Shown here: in pieces, positions 1-6,139 of the stretch | How positions within the stretch are numbered: position 1 is the stretch's first letter | Layout: every line of letters begins with the position of its first letter | DNA from: an uncultured Bacilli bacterium | GTDB taxonomy: Bacteria; Bacillota_I; Bacilli_A; RF39; UBA660 | DNA length: 8,591 bases | Direction of reading: 5' to 3' | Assembly (NCBI GenBank): GCA_934101445.1 | Contig: CAKORQ010000029.1 | Span: 1-8,591, forward strand | Notes under the pieces: model-generated | What the model saw: the letters and a program-made list of their open reading frames with translations, nothing else | Database searches by the model: none | Told to the model about the DNA's origin: nothing | Translations under genes and position numbers: made by a program

Positions 1-13
1 GTTCTATATATAA

Positions 14-41
14 TTGAAACTACTTACAAAAGTATTATAAA
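14..41 (+). promoter_or_regulatory. Possible upstream SigA promoter
   Basis: TTGAAA (14-19) and TATAAA (36-41) are separated by 16 bases, each one mismatch from consensus. A small inverted repeat, TACTT/AAGTA (21-25/30-34), lies in the spacer and could be an operator. No gene starts close downstream, so in this AT-rich DNA it may be a chance match. Confidence 0.25.
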
Positions 42-103
42 TAAAACATAATATCCAAAGAATTTAAACACTGCCAAATTCTGTTTAAAATAGGTAAAAA
101 TGT

Positions 104-132
104 TTGACAAAGCCCTAAATATTTGATAATAT
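104..132 (+). promoter_or_regulatory. Possible second promoter upstream of the 255-677 gene
   Basis: A perfect TTGACA (104-109) is followed, 17 bases later, by TAATAT (127-132, 4/6 matches). GATAAT at 125-130 would leave only 15 bases. The -35 sits in a sequence, GGTAAAAAT..TTGACAAA, that is repeated at the stronger promoter 190-218, so this may be a duplicated promoter or operator half. Confidence 0.35.
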
Positions 133-189
133 TAAGTCCCAATGGTAAACGGCATCGGTTATGTATGTTGCAAGGATTATGGTAAAAAT

Positions 190-218
190 TTGACAAATGC
201 AAACTTTTGTGCTATAAT
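190..218 (+). promoter_or_regulatory. Consensus SigA promoter with extended -10
   Basis: Perfect TTGACA (190-195), 17-base spacer, perfect TATAAT (213-218), and the extended -10 dinucleotide TG at 210-211. Transcription should start near 225, leaving a leader of about 30 bases before the ATG at 255. Among the strongest-looking promoters in the window, so the small gene it drives is probably well expressed. Confidence 0.9.
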
Positions 219-254
219 TACAGGTATCAAAGGGTTTTATAGGGGGAATTGGTT

Positions 255-677
255 ATGAAAGGTTTTGTTTTAGATTATACAAACGAAAATGAGTATCACA
301 AACTAGAAAGAGCATTAAAAAAATATAACATGCTTGCTTATAAGAAATTAAATTTTGAATATTATCCTGATTTGAGGGATGGTAAATTTGTTGGTGAATT
401 AGTTTCTCAAAATAAGAGTAAACACACTAAGACTTATGAGTTAAAATTACCTAGTGATAGAAAATTTGCTCAAATTCATGGTGATGTCAAATTACATTAC
501 GTTGTATACGAACAAGAAGAAATTGTTATGTTGGATACTATTACACCATCAAGTATTTTACTTGAAGGACATCAATCAGAACTTGCAACATATAAAGGTG
601 TTATGATATCTAAAGAAAATGCTTCAAAAGACATGTTTAAAATTGATTTATTAAATATGTTGCAAAATAATAAGTAG
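255..677 (+). CDS. Unrecognised 140-aa cytoplasmic protein
   Basis: I do not recognise this family. The product has 140 residues, no signal peptide or membrane segment, and a mixed-charge composition; it begins MKGFVLDYTNENEYHKLERA. The N-terminal third is rich in Tyr and Lys and looks helical, and the middle looks beta-rich (around KLHYVVYEQEEIVMLDTI). The ATG at 255 is chosen because AGGGGG at 241-246 lies 8 bases upstream. A TTG at 249 in the same frame would leave only 2 bases from that site and is unlikely. It is a single-gene unit with a consensus promoter upstream and a terminator overlapping its stop. The strong expression signals argue that it is a real gene. Function unknown. Confidence 0.8.
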   Translation: MKGFVLDYTNENEYHKLERALKKYNMLAYKKLNFEYYPDLRDGKFVGELVSQNKSKHTKTYELKLPSDRKFAQIHGDVKLHYVVYEQEEIVMLDTITPSSILLEGHQSELATYKGVMISKENASKDMFKIDLLNMLQNNK

Positions 678-694
678 TGATACTTATTTTTTTT
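669..694 (+). terminator. Rho-independent terminator overlapping the stop codon
   Basis: AATAAGTA (669-676) pairs with TACTTATT (681-688) around a GTGA tetraloop of GNRA type, and eight T follow (687-694). The TAG stop at 675-677 is inside the hairpin. The stem is A+U-rich, which the stable loop may offset. Confidence 0.7.
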
Positions 695-715
695 CTGTTT
701 TTTGCTAAAAAGTTA

Positions 716-744
716 TTGCAAGTATAAGGTATTTATGGTATATT
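716..744 (+). promoter_or_regulatory. Promoter of the tRNA unit
   Basis: TTGCAA (716-721), 17-base spacer, TATATT (739-744), with extended -10 TG at 736-737. The predicted start near 751 is about 16 bases before the first tRNA. Confidence 0.7.
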
Positions 745-766
745 TAATTAGTCGAAAGAAATGAAT

Positions 767-843
767 GGACCCTTAGCTCAATCGGTTAGAGCAATCGGCT
801 CATAACCGATGGGTTGTAGGTTCGAGTCCTACAGGGTCCACCA
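767..843 (+). tRNA. tRNA-Ile2 (anticodon CAU, lysidine type)
   Basis: A complete 77-base cloverleaf: acceptor GGACCCT (767-773) pairs with AGGGTCC (833-839), discriminator A840 and encoded CCA 841-843. The D arm is GCTC/GAGC and the T arm contains GGTTCGAGTCC. The anticodon stem ATCGG/CCGAT encloses loop CTCATAA, giving CAT. A CAT anticodon could mean Met or initiator Met, but this acceptor and loop closely match Bacillus tRNA-Ile2 as I remember it, and E. coli ileX has the same CTCATAA loop. It should therefore read AUA after TilS converts C34 to lysidine. Automatic callers often label it Met. AUA is common in the genes here. Confidence 0.93.
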
Positions 844-856
844 TTCTTTAATAATC

Positions 857-941
857 GCGGGTATGGCGGAATTGGTAGACGCACTAGACTTAGGATCTAG
901 CGGAGAGATCCATGGGGGTTCAAGTCCCTTTACCCGCACCA
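857..941 (+). tRNA. tRNA-Leu (anticodon UAG)
   Basis: An 85-base tRNA with the long variable arm of class II. Acceptor GCGGGTA (857-863) pairs with TACCCGC (931-937), then discriminator A938 and CCA 939-941. Anticodon stem CTAGA/TCTAG encloses CTTAGGA, giving TAG, which reads CUA and by wobble other CUN codons. It lies 13 bases after the Ile2 tRNA and is co-transcribed with it. Confidence 0.96.
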
Positions 942-951
942 GATAGAAATT

Positions 952-977
952 AAAGTCCTTATAATGGGACTTTTTTT
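952..977 (+). terminator. Terminator of the tRNA unit
   Basis: AAAGTCC (952-958) pairs with GGACTTT (967-973) around an 8-base loop, with a seven-T tract at 971-977. It follows the Leu tRNA CCA by 10 bases. Confidence 0.9.
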
Positions 978-1014
978 GATGCTTCATTTTTGCTAAATAT
1001 TAAATAATTAAATA

Positions 1015-1043
1015 CTGACATTTTTTAATGCTTTTTATATAAA
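1015..1043 (+). promoter_or_regulatory. Candidate promoter of the MBL-fold hydrolase
   Basis: CTGACA (1015-1020) and TATAAA (1038-1043) have a 17-base spacer and one mismatch each. A start near 1050 would give a leader of about 118 bases containing the two hairpins at 1083-1142. TATATA/TATACT at 1110-1117 is a less convincing alternative because no -35 is visible. Confidence 0.5.
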
Positions 1044-1082
1044 AAAATTACTCATGTCAAACTTCTGACGACCACAGCAAAT

Positions 1083-1142
1083 AATTACTTTTCTAAACCA
1101 GTAATTTGATATATACTTTAAATAGGATATGAAAATATCCTA
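1083..1142 (+). promoter_or_regulatory. Two hairpins in the leader of the hydrolase gene
   Basis: The first pairs AATTACT (1083-1089) with AGTAATT (1100-1106) across a 10-base loop. The second is a perfect 8-bp stem, TAGGATAT (1123-1130) with ATATCCTA (1135-1142), closed by a GAAA tetraloop. No T-run follows on either strand, so neither is an intrinsic terminator. The second ends 11 bases before the AAAGGAAG ribosome binding site. It matches no riboswitch class I know; a protein operator or a message-stabilising structure are both possible. Confidence 0.4.
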
Positions 1143-1167
1143 ATCTAAAAAAAAAGGAAGATATATA

Positions 1168-1932
1168 ATGATTTTAACAATTACGCCCCTAGGAACCGTT
1201 TCTCCTTATTGTAAAGAAGAACATAATTGTCCAGGATTTTTAATTAATTATAAAGACTATAAGATACTTTTAGACTGCGGTAATGGCATTACGAGGTATT
1301 TACATTTTCCTGTTGATTTAAATAACTTATCTGTTGTAATAACTCACTATCATATAGACCATTATGGTGATATTGGGGCTTTACAATACGCTTCCTTTGT
1401 TTATCATAATTTGGGAAAAATAGGTAAGAAAATAAACATTTATCTGCCAAAAGAAGATATAAACTATCGAAAAAAAGCAATTTGTCAAAATAACGAGGCT
1501 TATTCTTTGTATCATGATATTAATGAGAAAAGTCCAATCTATTTAGCCGATTTAAAAATCACTTTTAAAAATAACCAGTCTCATTCTATTCCTTCTTATA
1601 TGGTAAAATTAGAAACTAATGAATTTAAAGTTGTTTATACCTCTGATATTGGCACTACCAACTGGCAAGAATTAATTAAATTTTGTAAAAACGCTGATAT
1701 TCTTATTAGCGAAAGTTCCTTTCTAAAAAGTCATAATTCGTTATCTAAAACGCATTTAACTGCCTATGATGCGGGGAGTCTTGCTAAAGAATGTAACGCT
1801 TCAAAACTTTTATTAACGCATTTATGGCCTGAAGAGATAAGAGAAAACTATCTGGCTGAGGCTCAAAAAGCATTTTCTAATACAGAACTTGCCCTCGAAA
1901 ATAAAAAGATAATATTAAAAAAGAACAAATAA
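1168..1932 (+). CDS. MBL-fold metallohydrolase, YhfI/RNase Z-like
   Basis: A 254-residue metallo-beta-lactamase-fold protein, probably a cytoplasmic di-zinc hydrolase. The HxHxDH motif is at H60, H62, D64, H65 (THYHIDHYGD). Further metal ligands are H139, D160 (in YTSDIG) and H218 (in LLLTHLWP). An SKTHLTAYDAG segment with H196 precedes the last ligand. The opening LGTVSPY and the THLWP ending are typical of Bacillus YhfI and related RNase Z-like proteins whose substrate is not established. All ligands are present, so it should be active. It is not a convincing RNase Z proper. The start is set by AAAGGAAG (1153-1160), 7 bases before ATG. It ends directly against the convergent gene at 1933, with no terminator between them. 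Confidence 0.9.
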   Translation: MILTITPLGTVSPYCKEEHNCPGFLINYKDYKILLDCGNGITRYLHFPVDLNNLSVVITHYHIDHYGDIGALQYASFVYHNLGKIGKKINIYLPKEDINYRKKAICQNNEAYSLYHDINEKSPIYLADLKITFKNNQSHSIPSYMVKLETNEFKVVYTSDIGTTNWQELIKFCKNADILISESSFLKSHNSLSKTHLTAYDAGSLAKECNASKLLLTHLWPEEIRENYLAEAQKAFSNTELALENKKIILKKNK

Positions 1933-2460
1933 TTAGAACCAACAAGTTATGGCATTCATATTATTTATTCTTCTTTCTTCATTGCGAAATATTATTTCTA
2001 AAACATCTTGTTGGCTTAATTTCTTTAAAACTGCAGTCAATCTTTCTGTTTCGATAAGAGCCGTTTTATAATCTTTATAAATAATTAATAATTTTAAAGG
2101 CTTACATTTATCGCTATTAAAAACATCAATATAAGATACATATTTATTTATTAAACCGGGCCTAACTTTACTTAAAGACATTTTAAAACTAAAGTCCTTA
2201 GTAAGCCACTCATATACCTTAAGGGGCTTAAGCGAGTACTTCTTTTGACTTATTTGATAGTAAAAAAATTCTTCCTTATAAAAACTATCAAAGTGTTTGT
2301 CAAAAAAAATAGCTACCCGGTTGTATAAACTACCATGATGGTAGATATTATCATACTTATCAATAATATTCTTTAACTTATCCTCTAAAACTTCAAAATG
2401 CGGAAACACATTTTCTTTCTTGCTATTAGAGGTTATTTTGTAATAGTTTAAATTTATCAC
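1933..2460 (-). CDS. Unrecognised 175-aa protein
   Basis: I do not recognise this family. The protein is 175 residues, soluble-looking, rich in Lys, Tyr and Phe, and ends in NAITCWF. The middle (around KPLKVYEWLTKDFSF) and the C-terminal helix-like stretch (ETERLTAVLKKLSQQDVLEI) are the best-ordered parts. The GTG start at 2460 is uncertain because no Shine-Dalgarno is visible. A GTG 17 codons in, preceded by AAGAAAG, is an alternative and would give about 158 residues. A good minus-strand promoter about 30 bases upstream and an uninterrupted frame support a real gene. It is convergent with the hydrolase and the stop codons are adjacent. Confidence 0.65.
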   Translation of the reverse strand: MINLNYYKITSNSKKENVFPHFEVLEDKLKNIIDKYDNIYHHGSLYNRVAIFFDKHFDSFYKEEFFYYQISQKKYSLKPLKVYEWLTKDFSFKMSLSKVRPGLINKYVSYIDVFNSDKCKPLKLLIIYKDYKTALIETERLTAVLKKLSQQDVLEIIFRNEERRINNMNAITCWF

Positions 2461-2489
2461 AATCTATTTGTCAGTAAAACTTCATCTAA

Positions 2490-2518
2490 ATTGTAAATAA
2501 AATTTTATCAGAAGTCAA
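2490..2518 (-). promoter_or_regulatory. Minus-strand promoter of the 1933-2460 gene
   Basis: Read on the minus strand, TTGACT (2518-2513) and TACAAT (2495-2490) are 17 bases apart, each one mismatch from consensus. The predicted start near 2483 leaves a leader of about 23 bases before the GTG, which is one reason to prefer that start. Confidence 0.6.
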
Positions 2519-2592
2519 CCTTAAAATAACAAATATCATTCAAAGTTCGTAAATTCATTTAATTATTTCTTCTTTTATTAGACATAGTAATA

Positions 2593-2615
2593 TGATATAA
2601 TCTCTTAAGAAGAGA
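2593..2615 (+). promoter_or_regulatory. Extended -10 promoter with a palindrome at +1
   Basis: TGATATAAT (2593-2601) is an extended -10 with a perfect hexamer; no recognisable -35 is present. The 15-base interrupted palindrome TCTCTT-AAG-AAGAGA (2601-2615) overlaps the expected start of transcription and could be a repressor site or a small 5' hairpin. Confidence 0.6.
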
Positions 2616-2627
2616 GGAAAACTTGTT

Positions 2628-3077
2628 ATGAAAAAAGGTTTGCAAAAAAATATATTTAATTTTTTTATTTTAATACTTACTACTTTTATGTTATTTGGAA
2701 AGACAGTTTTAGCTGAGGACGTTTCTGATTTAGCGTTTTGTTCTGCTAATGGGGTTAAATTGGCTTTAAAAATTGTTGGTTATGCCATATTTGTTGTTAA
2801 AATAGTAATACCTATAGTTTTAATAGTATATGGGACAATTGATGTTACTAAGGCTGTTTTAGACGCTAAAGATGGTTTACAAAAAAATTTAATTCAATTT
2901 GCTAAAAGATGTATTGCTGCTATGTTGATTTTTATGGCTCCTGGTCTTATCAATGGTATTTTTAATATGGTTATTGAGGGTTATGAAGATTCGACTAAAA
3001 ATCCGAGTGAATATAAAGATTGTTTTACTTGTCTTTTTGATCCTAATAAGTGCAATGTAAAAAGATACGGGGAATAG
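2628..3077 (+). CDS. VirB2/TrbC-like small secreted membrane protein
   Basis: A 149-residue protein with a signal peptide (basic MKKGLQKN, hydrophobic core 9-23, likely cleavage after VLA at 27-29). Two hydrophobic segments follow: 45-69 (IVGYAIFVVKIVIPIVLIVYG) and 95-116. Between them is a loop with IDVTKAVLDAKD and a basic FAKRC. This IP..LIVYG.ID..KAV..kd....FaKR..A..IF..P pattern resembles the pilin-like family known from Mbov_0395 and VirB2/TrbC proteins. That match is from memory and tentative. The tail adds DCFTCLFDPNKC (Cys132, 135, 142). No other type IV secretion genes are nearby, so conjugation is not implied. AGAGAGG lies about 10 bases upstream of ATG. The next gene starts 18 bases downstream, so the two probably form an operon. 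Confidence 0.7.
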   Translation: MKKGLQKNIFNFFILILTTFMLFGKTVLAEDVSDLAFCSANGVKLALKIVGYAIFVVKIVIPIVLIVYGTIDVTKAVLDAKDGLQKNLIQFAKRCIAAMLIFMAPGLINGIFNMVIEGYEDSTKNPSEYKDCFTCLFDPNKCNVKRYGE

Positions 3078-3095
3078 GTTTAGTGTGGAGAAAAT

Positions 3096-3872
3096 ATGTA
3101 TCTAAAAATAATGGAAATATTTGTATATTTTTTAGTAGCCAGTTTTCTTGGCTATGTAACGGAAGTTGTAAAATGTAGTATTGACACTAAAAAACTAGTA
3201 AATAGAGGCTTTCTTTTTGGACCGGTTTGTCCAATTTATGGCGTTGGTTTCGTTCTCATTACTTGGCTTTTAACTAAATATGAAAATGATTTAATTATTC
3301 TTTTTTTAATGGGAGCCTTAATAACTAGTGCAGTTGAATATTATACTAGCTACATTTTAGAAGTGATTTTTCACAATCGTTGGTGGGATTATTCCTATCG
3401 TAAAGATAATATAAATGGTCGTATTTGTTTAAAAAATTCTTTACTTTTTGGGGTGGGAACATGTCTTATCATTAGGGTTATTAATCCGTTAATATATCAA
3501 GTAAGGAACCATCTAAGCGATAAATTCATTATTATTTTAGGAAGCGTTCTCTTAATAATATTTATTTTAGATATGATTTTCTCTTGCATAATAGCATATA
3601 ATCTTCGTCATCGAATTATTATTGCTGAAGAATTAAAAAGCGCAAAATTAAGGATGATACCAACCCTTTTAGAACGAAAATATAAAAAAGAAATTACCCA
3701 CTTAAAATTTGTGAAAAATAGATTATTTAATGCTTTTCCCAATATTTGGAAAGACAGTAAAAAAGAGCAAGAACTTATTACTAAGATAAAAGCCAAAGAT
3801 AAAGCGACTAAGAAAAAATCACAAAAAAACGGTAAAATTAAGAAAAAAATGTCAAAAAAGTCAAAAAAATGA
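3096..3872 (+). CDS. PF06541 (CmpB-like) multi-pass membrane protein
   Basis: A 258-residue integral membrane protein of the family called putative ABC-transporter type IV (CmpB). Diagnostic motifs are GYVTEVVKCSI at 19-29, NRGFLFGPVCPIYG at 36-49, and EYYTSYILE...WWDYS at 81-100 followed by NINGRICLKNSLLFG. About five membrane helices are visible (roughly 8-25, 42-60, 66-90, 113-135, 143-170). The family has no well-established function and lacks an ATPase here, so a transporter role is not shown. The C-terminal 35 residues are very Lys-rich. Part of that tail is coded by A-runs that also form the terminator. GTGGAG (3085-3090) precedes the ATG. It is co-transcribed with the pilin-like gene. 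Confidence 0.85.
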   Translation: MYLKIMEIFVYFLVASFLGYVTEVVKCSIDTKKLVNRGFLFGPVCPIYGVGFVLITWLLTKYENDLIILFLMGALITSAVEYYTSYILEVIFHNRWWDYSYRKDNINGRICLKNSLLFGVGTCLIIRVINPLIYQVRNHLSDKFIIILGSVLLIIFILDMIFSCIIAYNLRHRIIIAEELKSAKLRMIPTLLERKYKKEITHLKFVKNRLFNAFPNIWKDSKKEQELITKIKAKDKATKKKSQKNGKIKKKMSKKSKK

Positions 3873-3881
3873 CTTTTTTTT
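3854..3881 (+). terminator. Terminator overlapping the stop codon
   Basis: AAAAAAGTCA (3854-3863) pairs with TGACTTTTTT (3870-3879) around six A, with a T-run at 3874-3881. The TGA stop (3870-3872) lies in the 3' arm and the 5' arm encodes the Lys-rich C-terminus. It separates this operon from the export cassette, but read-through cannot be excluded because no clear promoter is visible between it and 3943. Confidence 0.85.
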
Positions 3882-3908
3882 AAAATTTTTGAAGGAAATT
3901 CGCCATGT

Positions 3909-3959
3909 GTTACCAATATATATAATTAGGAGGTGTAATTATATGCACAAATTGGTAAC
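3909..3959 (+). promoter_or_regulatory. Long hairpin presenting the exporter SD and start codon
   Basis: Two nested perfect inverted repeats surround the exporter start. The outer one is GTTACCAAT (3909-3917) with ATTGGTAAC (3951-3959). The inner one is ATATAATTA (3920-3928) with TAATTATAT (3936-3944). The 7-base apical loop GGAGGTG (3929-3935) is the core of the Shine-Dalgarno, and the AUG at 3943-3945 is in the 3' side of the inner stem. An internal loop of 2 by 6 bases (1 by 5 if U3919 wobble-pairs with G3945) separates the stems. The fold would expose the SD and mask the start codon, which suggests control of translation. A duplex-DNA binding site is the alternative. Confidence 0.65.
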
Positions 3960-5955
3960 TATCCAAAGTGATATTAATGATTGTGGTCCAGCGGTTATTT
4001 ATAGCCTAGTAAAATATTATCGGGGTTATGTTTCAATGGAAAAAATTAGACTAGATACAAATCTAAGTAGGGAAGGAGTAACAGCATATGATATCGTTTT
4101 AACCTTAGAACGTTATGGCTTTGAGGCTGATGGTTTAAGTTTAACGTTAAATGATATTAAAAATGTATCTAGACCGATGATTATTCATTTAGATTATAAA
4201 AAATATAACCACTATGTTTTATTAGTAAGAGTAAAAAAAGATATTTGTACTATTATGGATCCTAGTAAGGGCTTAATTAAAATGTCTTTAGATGACCTAG
4301 CCAAAGTATGGACTGGGATTGCCATTAGGGCTATTCCTAGTGGGGCTATCCTAAAATTAGATAAGAAAACTTCTTTATTTTGCTTATTAAAAAAATTAGT
4401 TTGTCAAAATAAAAAAACAGTATTATTAATTGGTGTCCTTGGAATCATATTAAATATTTTGGAATTAGTATTAAATTATTACTTCCAATTTCTAATTAAT
4501 TTTCCCAATTATTCTAAAATATTAACAATCTTTCTATTTGTAATAATTGCTAAAATATTAAGTGAATATTACTTTGTTAATTTAGGACATAGTTTAAGTA
4601 GAAAAATTGATTATACTTTGTTAGACAATTACCTTTCCTGCTTTTTACATCTCCCGCTTCCTAATTTAGAGAAAGCAACATCAGGAAGAACTTTAAAACA
4701 TATTGAAGATTTACAAATTATTAAAGAAGCAATTTTAGAACTTTTATTAAAAGTTAGTCTTACTTTATTACAATTTAGCGGTGGTTTATTTCTTATAATG
4801 GTTTTATCACCTTACTTAAGTATCTTATTTTTAGGACTTGTTATAGGCTATATTTTTTTAAAATTAATTGAAAACAAGAAAATTAATAAATATACTAACT
4901 ATCTTCTAAATAAAACTACGGAATATCAGGAAACTTTAGTAGATACAGTAAAAAATTATAAAACTATTAAAGATTTAAATTGTGAAGATACTTTTATTAA
5001 TTATACTCTCCAAAAAAATCTTGACTATTTAGATTATGAAAAATATTATGCCTCTATTTTAAATAAATGGCATAGCTTTGAAAACATAAATCTAGAGTTA
5101 GGTAATTTTCTTCTTATTAGTGTAGGTTATCTTTTAAGTAAAAACGGTAATATAAACTTGGTTAATCTCTTTACTTTTATTACCTTGACTAATTACTTAT
5201 TCTTTAGTCTTAAAAGTACTATGGATATCATGCCTAAATATTACTATCTAAAGCAAAGTTACTTACGAATAAGCGAATTTTTAGATGCCCCTTTAGAAAA
5301 AGATAAAGGTCTTATCTTTAGCAATGGCGATATTACTTTTAGCCATGTAAGTTTTACCTATAATAACGGTAATAAAGTTATTAAAAATCTAAATCAAATT
5401 ATTAAAAAAGGCCAGAAAGTAATCTTATCCGGAGCCAGTGGGACCGGCAAATCAACTCTATGTAAATTATTATATCGCTATTATGAACCAGAATTGGGAA
5501 GTATTAAGATTAATAATATTGACATTAAAAATTTGAAATTATCTAGTCTAAGAGAAAATATTAGTTATATTAGTCAAGATGCCACACTTTTTAACGGAAC
5601 TGTCTTAGAAAATATTGCAGGTCCGGGTAAACCTGATATTGATAAATTAAACGGGGTTATTAAAATTTGCTTATTAGAAAAACTAATAGATAAGTTACCT
5701 AATCATTTAGAAACTAACCTAAAAGATAACAGTAATAATATATCTGGTGGCGAGACTGAAAGAATAATTCTAGCCCGTAGTCTCTATAATTTAAAATCAA
5801 TTATGATTTTAGATGAGGCTTTAAGTCAGGTAGATATAAAAACCGAAAAATTAATAATAAAGAATATAAAAAATAATTATCCGGCTTGTACTTTAATTTA
5901 TATAACTCATAAGGATGTTAAAGAAATCTTCAAAAATGAAATAAGTTTATCTTGA
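3943..5955 (+). CDS. Peptidase-containing ABC exporter for double-glycine peptides
   Basis: A 670-residue PCAT-type exporter that should cut the leader from the peptides coded just downstream and pump the cores out of the cell. The N-terminal C39 peptidase domain (about 1-135) has Q8, C14 (in DINDCGPA), H90 (in YNHYVLLV) and D106 (in MDPSKG), so the catalytic set is intact. Membrane helices occupy about 158-440. The nucleotide-binding domain has Walker A GASGTGKST (497-505), Q-loop ISQD, signature ISGGE (600-604, a variant of LSGGQ), Walker B IMILDE (620-625) and H-loop H656. The ATG at 3943 follows AGGAGGTG (3928-3935) by 7 bases; an upstream in-frame TTG at 3889 lacks such a site. No HlyD-like accessory protein is present. 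The first substrate peptide starts 22 bases after the stop. Confidence 0.95.
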   Translation: MHKLVTIQSDINDCGPAVIYSLVKYYRGYVSMEKIRLDTNLSREGVTAYDIVLTLERYGFEADGLSLTLNDIKNVSRPMIIHLDYKKYNHYVLLVRVKKDICTIMDPSKGLIKMSLDDLAKVWTGIAIRAIPSGAILKLDKKTSLFCLLKKLVCQNKKTVLLIGVLGIILNILELVLNYYFQFLINFPNYSKILTIFLFVIIAKILSEYYFVNLGHSLSRKIDYTLLDNYLSCFLHLPLPNLEKATSGRTLKHIEDLQIIKEAILELLLKVSLTLLQFSGGLFLIMVLSPYLSILFLGLVIGYIFLKLIENKKINKYTNYLLNKTTEYQETLVDTVKNYKTIKDLNCEDTFINYTLQKNLDYLDYEKYYASILNKWHSFENINLELGNFLLISVGYLLSKNGNINLVNLFTFITLTNYLFFSLKSTMDIMPKYYYLKQSYLRISEFLDAPLEKDKGLIFSNGDITFSHVSFTYNNGNKVIKNLNQIIKKGQKVILSGASGTGKSTLCKLLYRYYEPELGSIKINNIDIKNLKLSSLRENISYISQDATLFNGTVLENIAGPGKPDIDKLNGVIKICLLEKLIDKLPNHLETNLKDNSNNISGGETERIILARSLYNLKSIMILDEALSQVDIKTEKLIIKNIKNNYPACTLIYITHKDVKEIFKNEISLS

Positions 5956-5977
5956 TAGAGAAAGGAAAAAAATAAAT

Positions 5978-6115
5978 ATGATATTACAAAATGAAGAATT
6001 AAAAAATGTGAAGGGTGGCGGTATGTCATTTGGCTTTATTGCTGGTTTAGTTGGACTAGGGGCTTTTCTAATCGGCGTCTTAGATGGCATTATGCGCCCC
6101 TTATCTTGTCATTAA
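5978..6115 (+). CDS. Double-glycine leader bacteriocin-like peptide 1
   Basis: A 45-codon ORF directly after the exporter. The leader MILQNEELKNVKGG fits the rule for PCAT substrates: L3 at -12, E7 at -8, L8 at -7, V11 at -4 and G13-G14 at -2/-1. Predicted cleavage after G14 leaves a 31-residue core, starting GMSFGFIAG and ending MRPLSCH. The core is hydrophobic and nearly neutral. GxxxG occurs at G19-G23 and G33-G37, with further glycines at 26 and 28, as in the helix-packing motifs of two-peptide bacteriocins. One Cys (C44) lies next to the C-terminus. RBS AAAGGA (5961-5966) is 11 bases upstream, slightly long. A bacteriocin is the best reading; a secreted signal peptide is less likely given the membrane-like core. 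Confidence 0.88.
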   Translation: MILQNEELKNVKGGGMSFGFIAGLVGLGAFLIGVLDGIMRPLSCH

Positions 6116-6122
6116 AATATTG

Positions 6123-6132
6123 TTAGAAAGGA
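6123..6132 (+). promoter_or_regulatory. RBS module shared by the peptide genes
   Basis: TTAGAAAGGA lies 7 bases before the ATG of peptide 2. The same ten bases recur at 6371-6380, 6 bases before the ATG of the 21-codon ORF. The shared block, including the following TTAA, helps show that the small downstream ORF is translated and suggests the small genes arose by duplication. Confidence 0.65.
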
Positions 6133-6139
6133 ATTAAAT

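Noticed and set aside
142..258. A 38-codon ORF that ends in an ATGA overlap with the start of the 255-677 gene.
   Set aside because: It has no ribosome binding site and contains the complete consensus promoter 190-218, whose transcripts would start inside it. Most likely a chance frame.
767..843. Reading the CAT-anticodon tRNA as tRNA-Met or initiator tRNA.
   Set aside because: The anticodon loop CTCATAA and the GGACC acceptor match tRNA-Ile2. The first acceptor pair is G-C, unlike the usual initiator mismatch.
2628..3077. Treating the pilin-like protein as evidence of an integrated conjugative element.
   Set aside because: No relaxase, coupling protein, VirB4-like ATPase, integrase or attachment repeats are in the window.
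3918..3926. TATAAT at 3921-3926 as the exporter promoter.
   Set aside because: It would start transcription inside the Shine-Dalgarno and has no -35 at the right distance. The hexamer is part of the inverted repeat.
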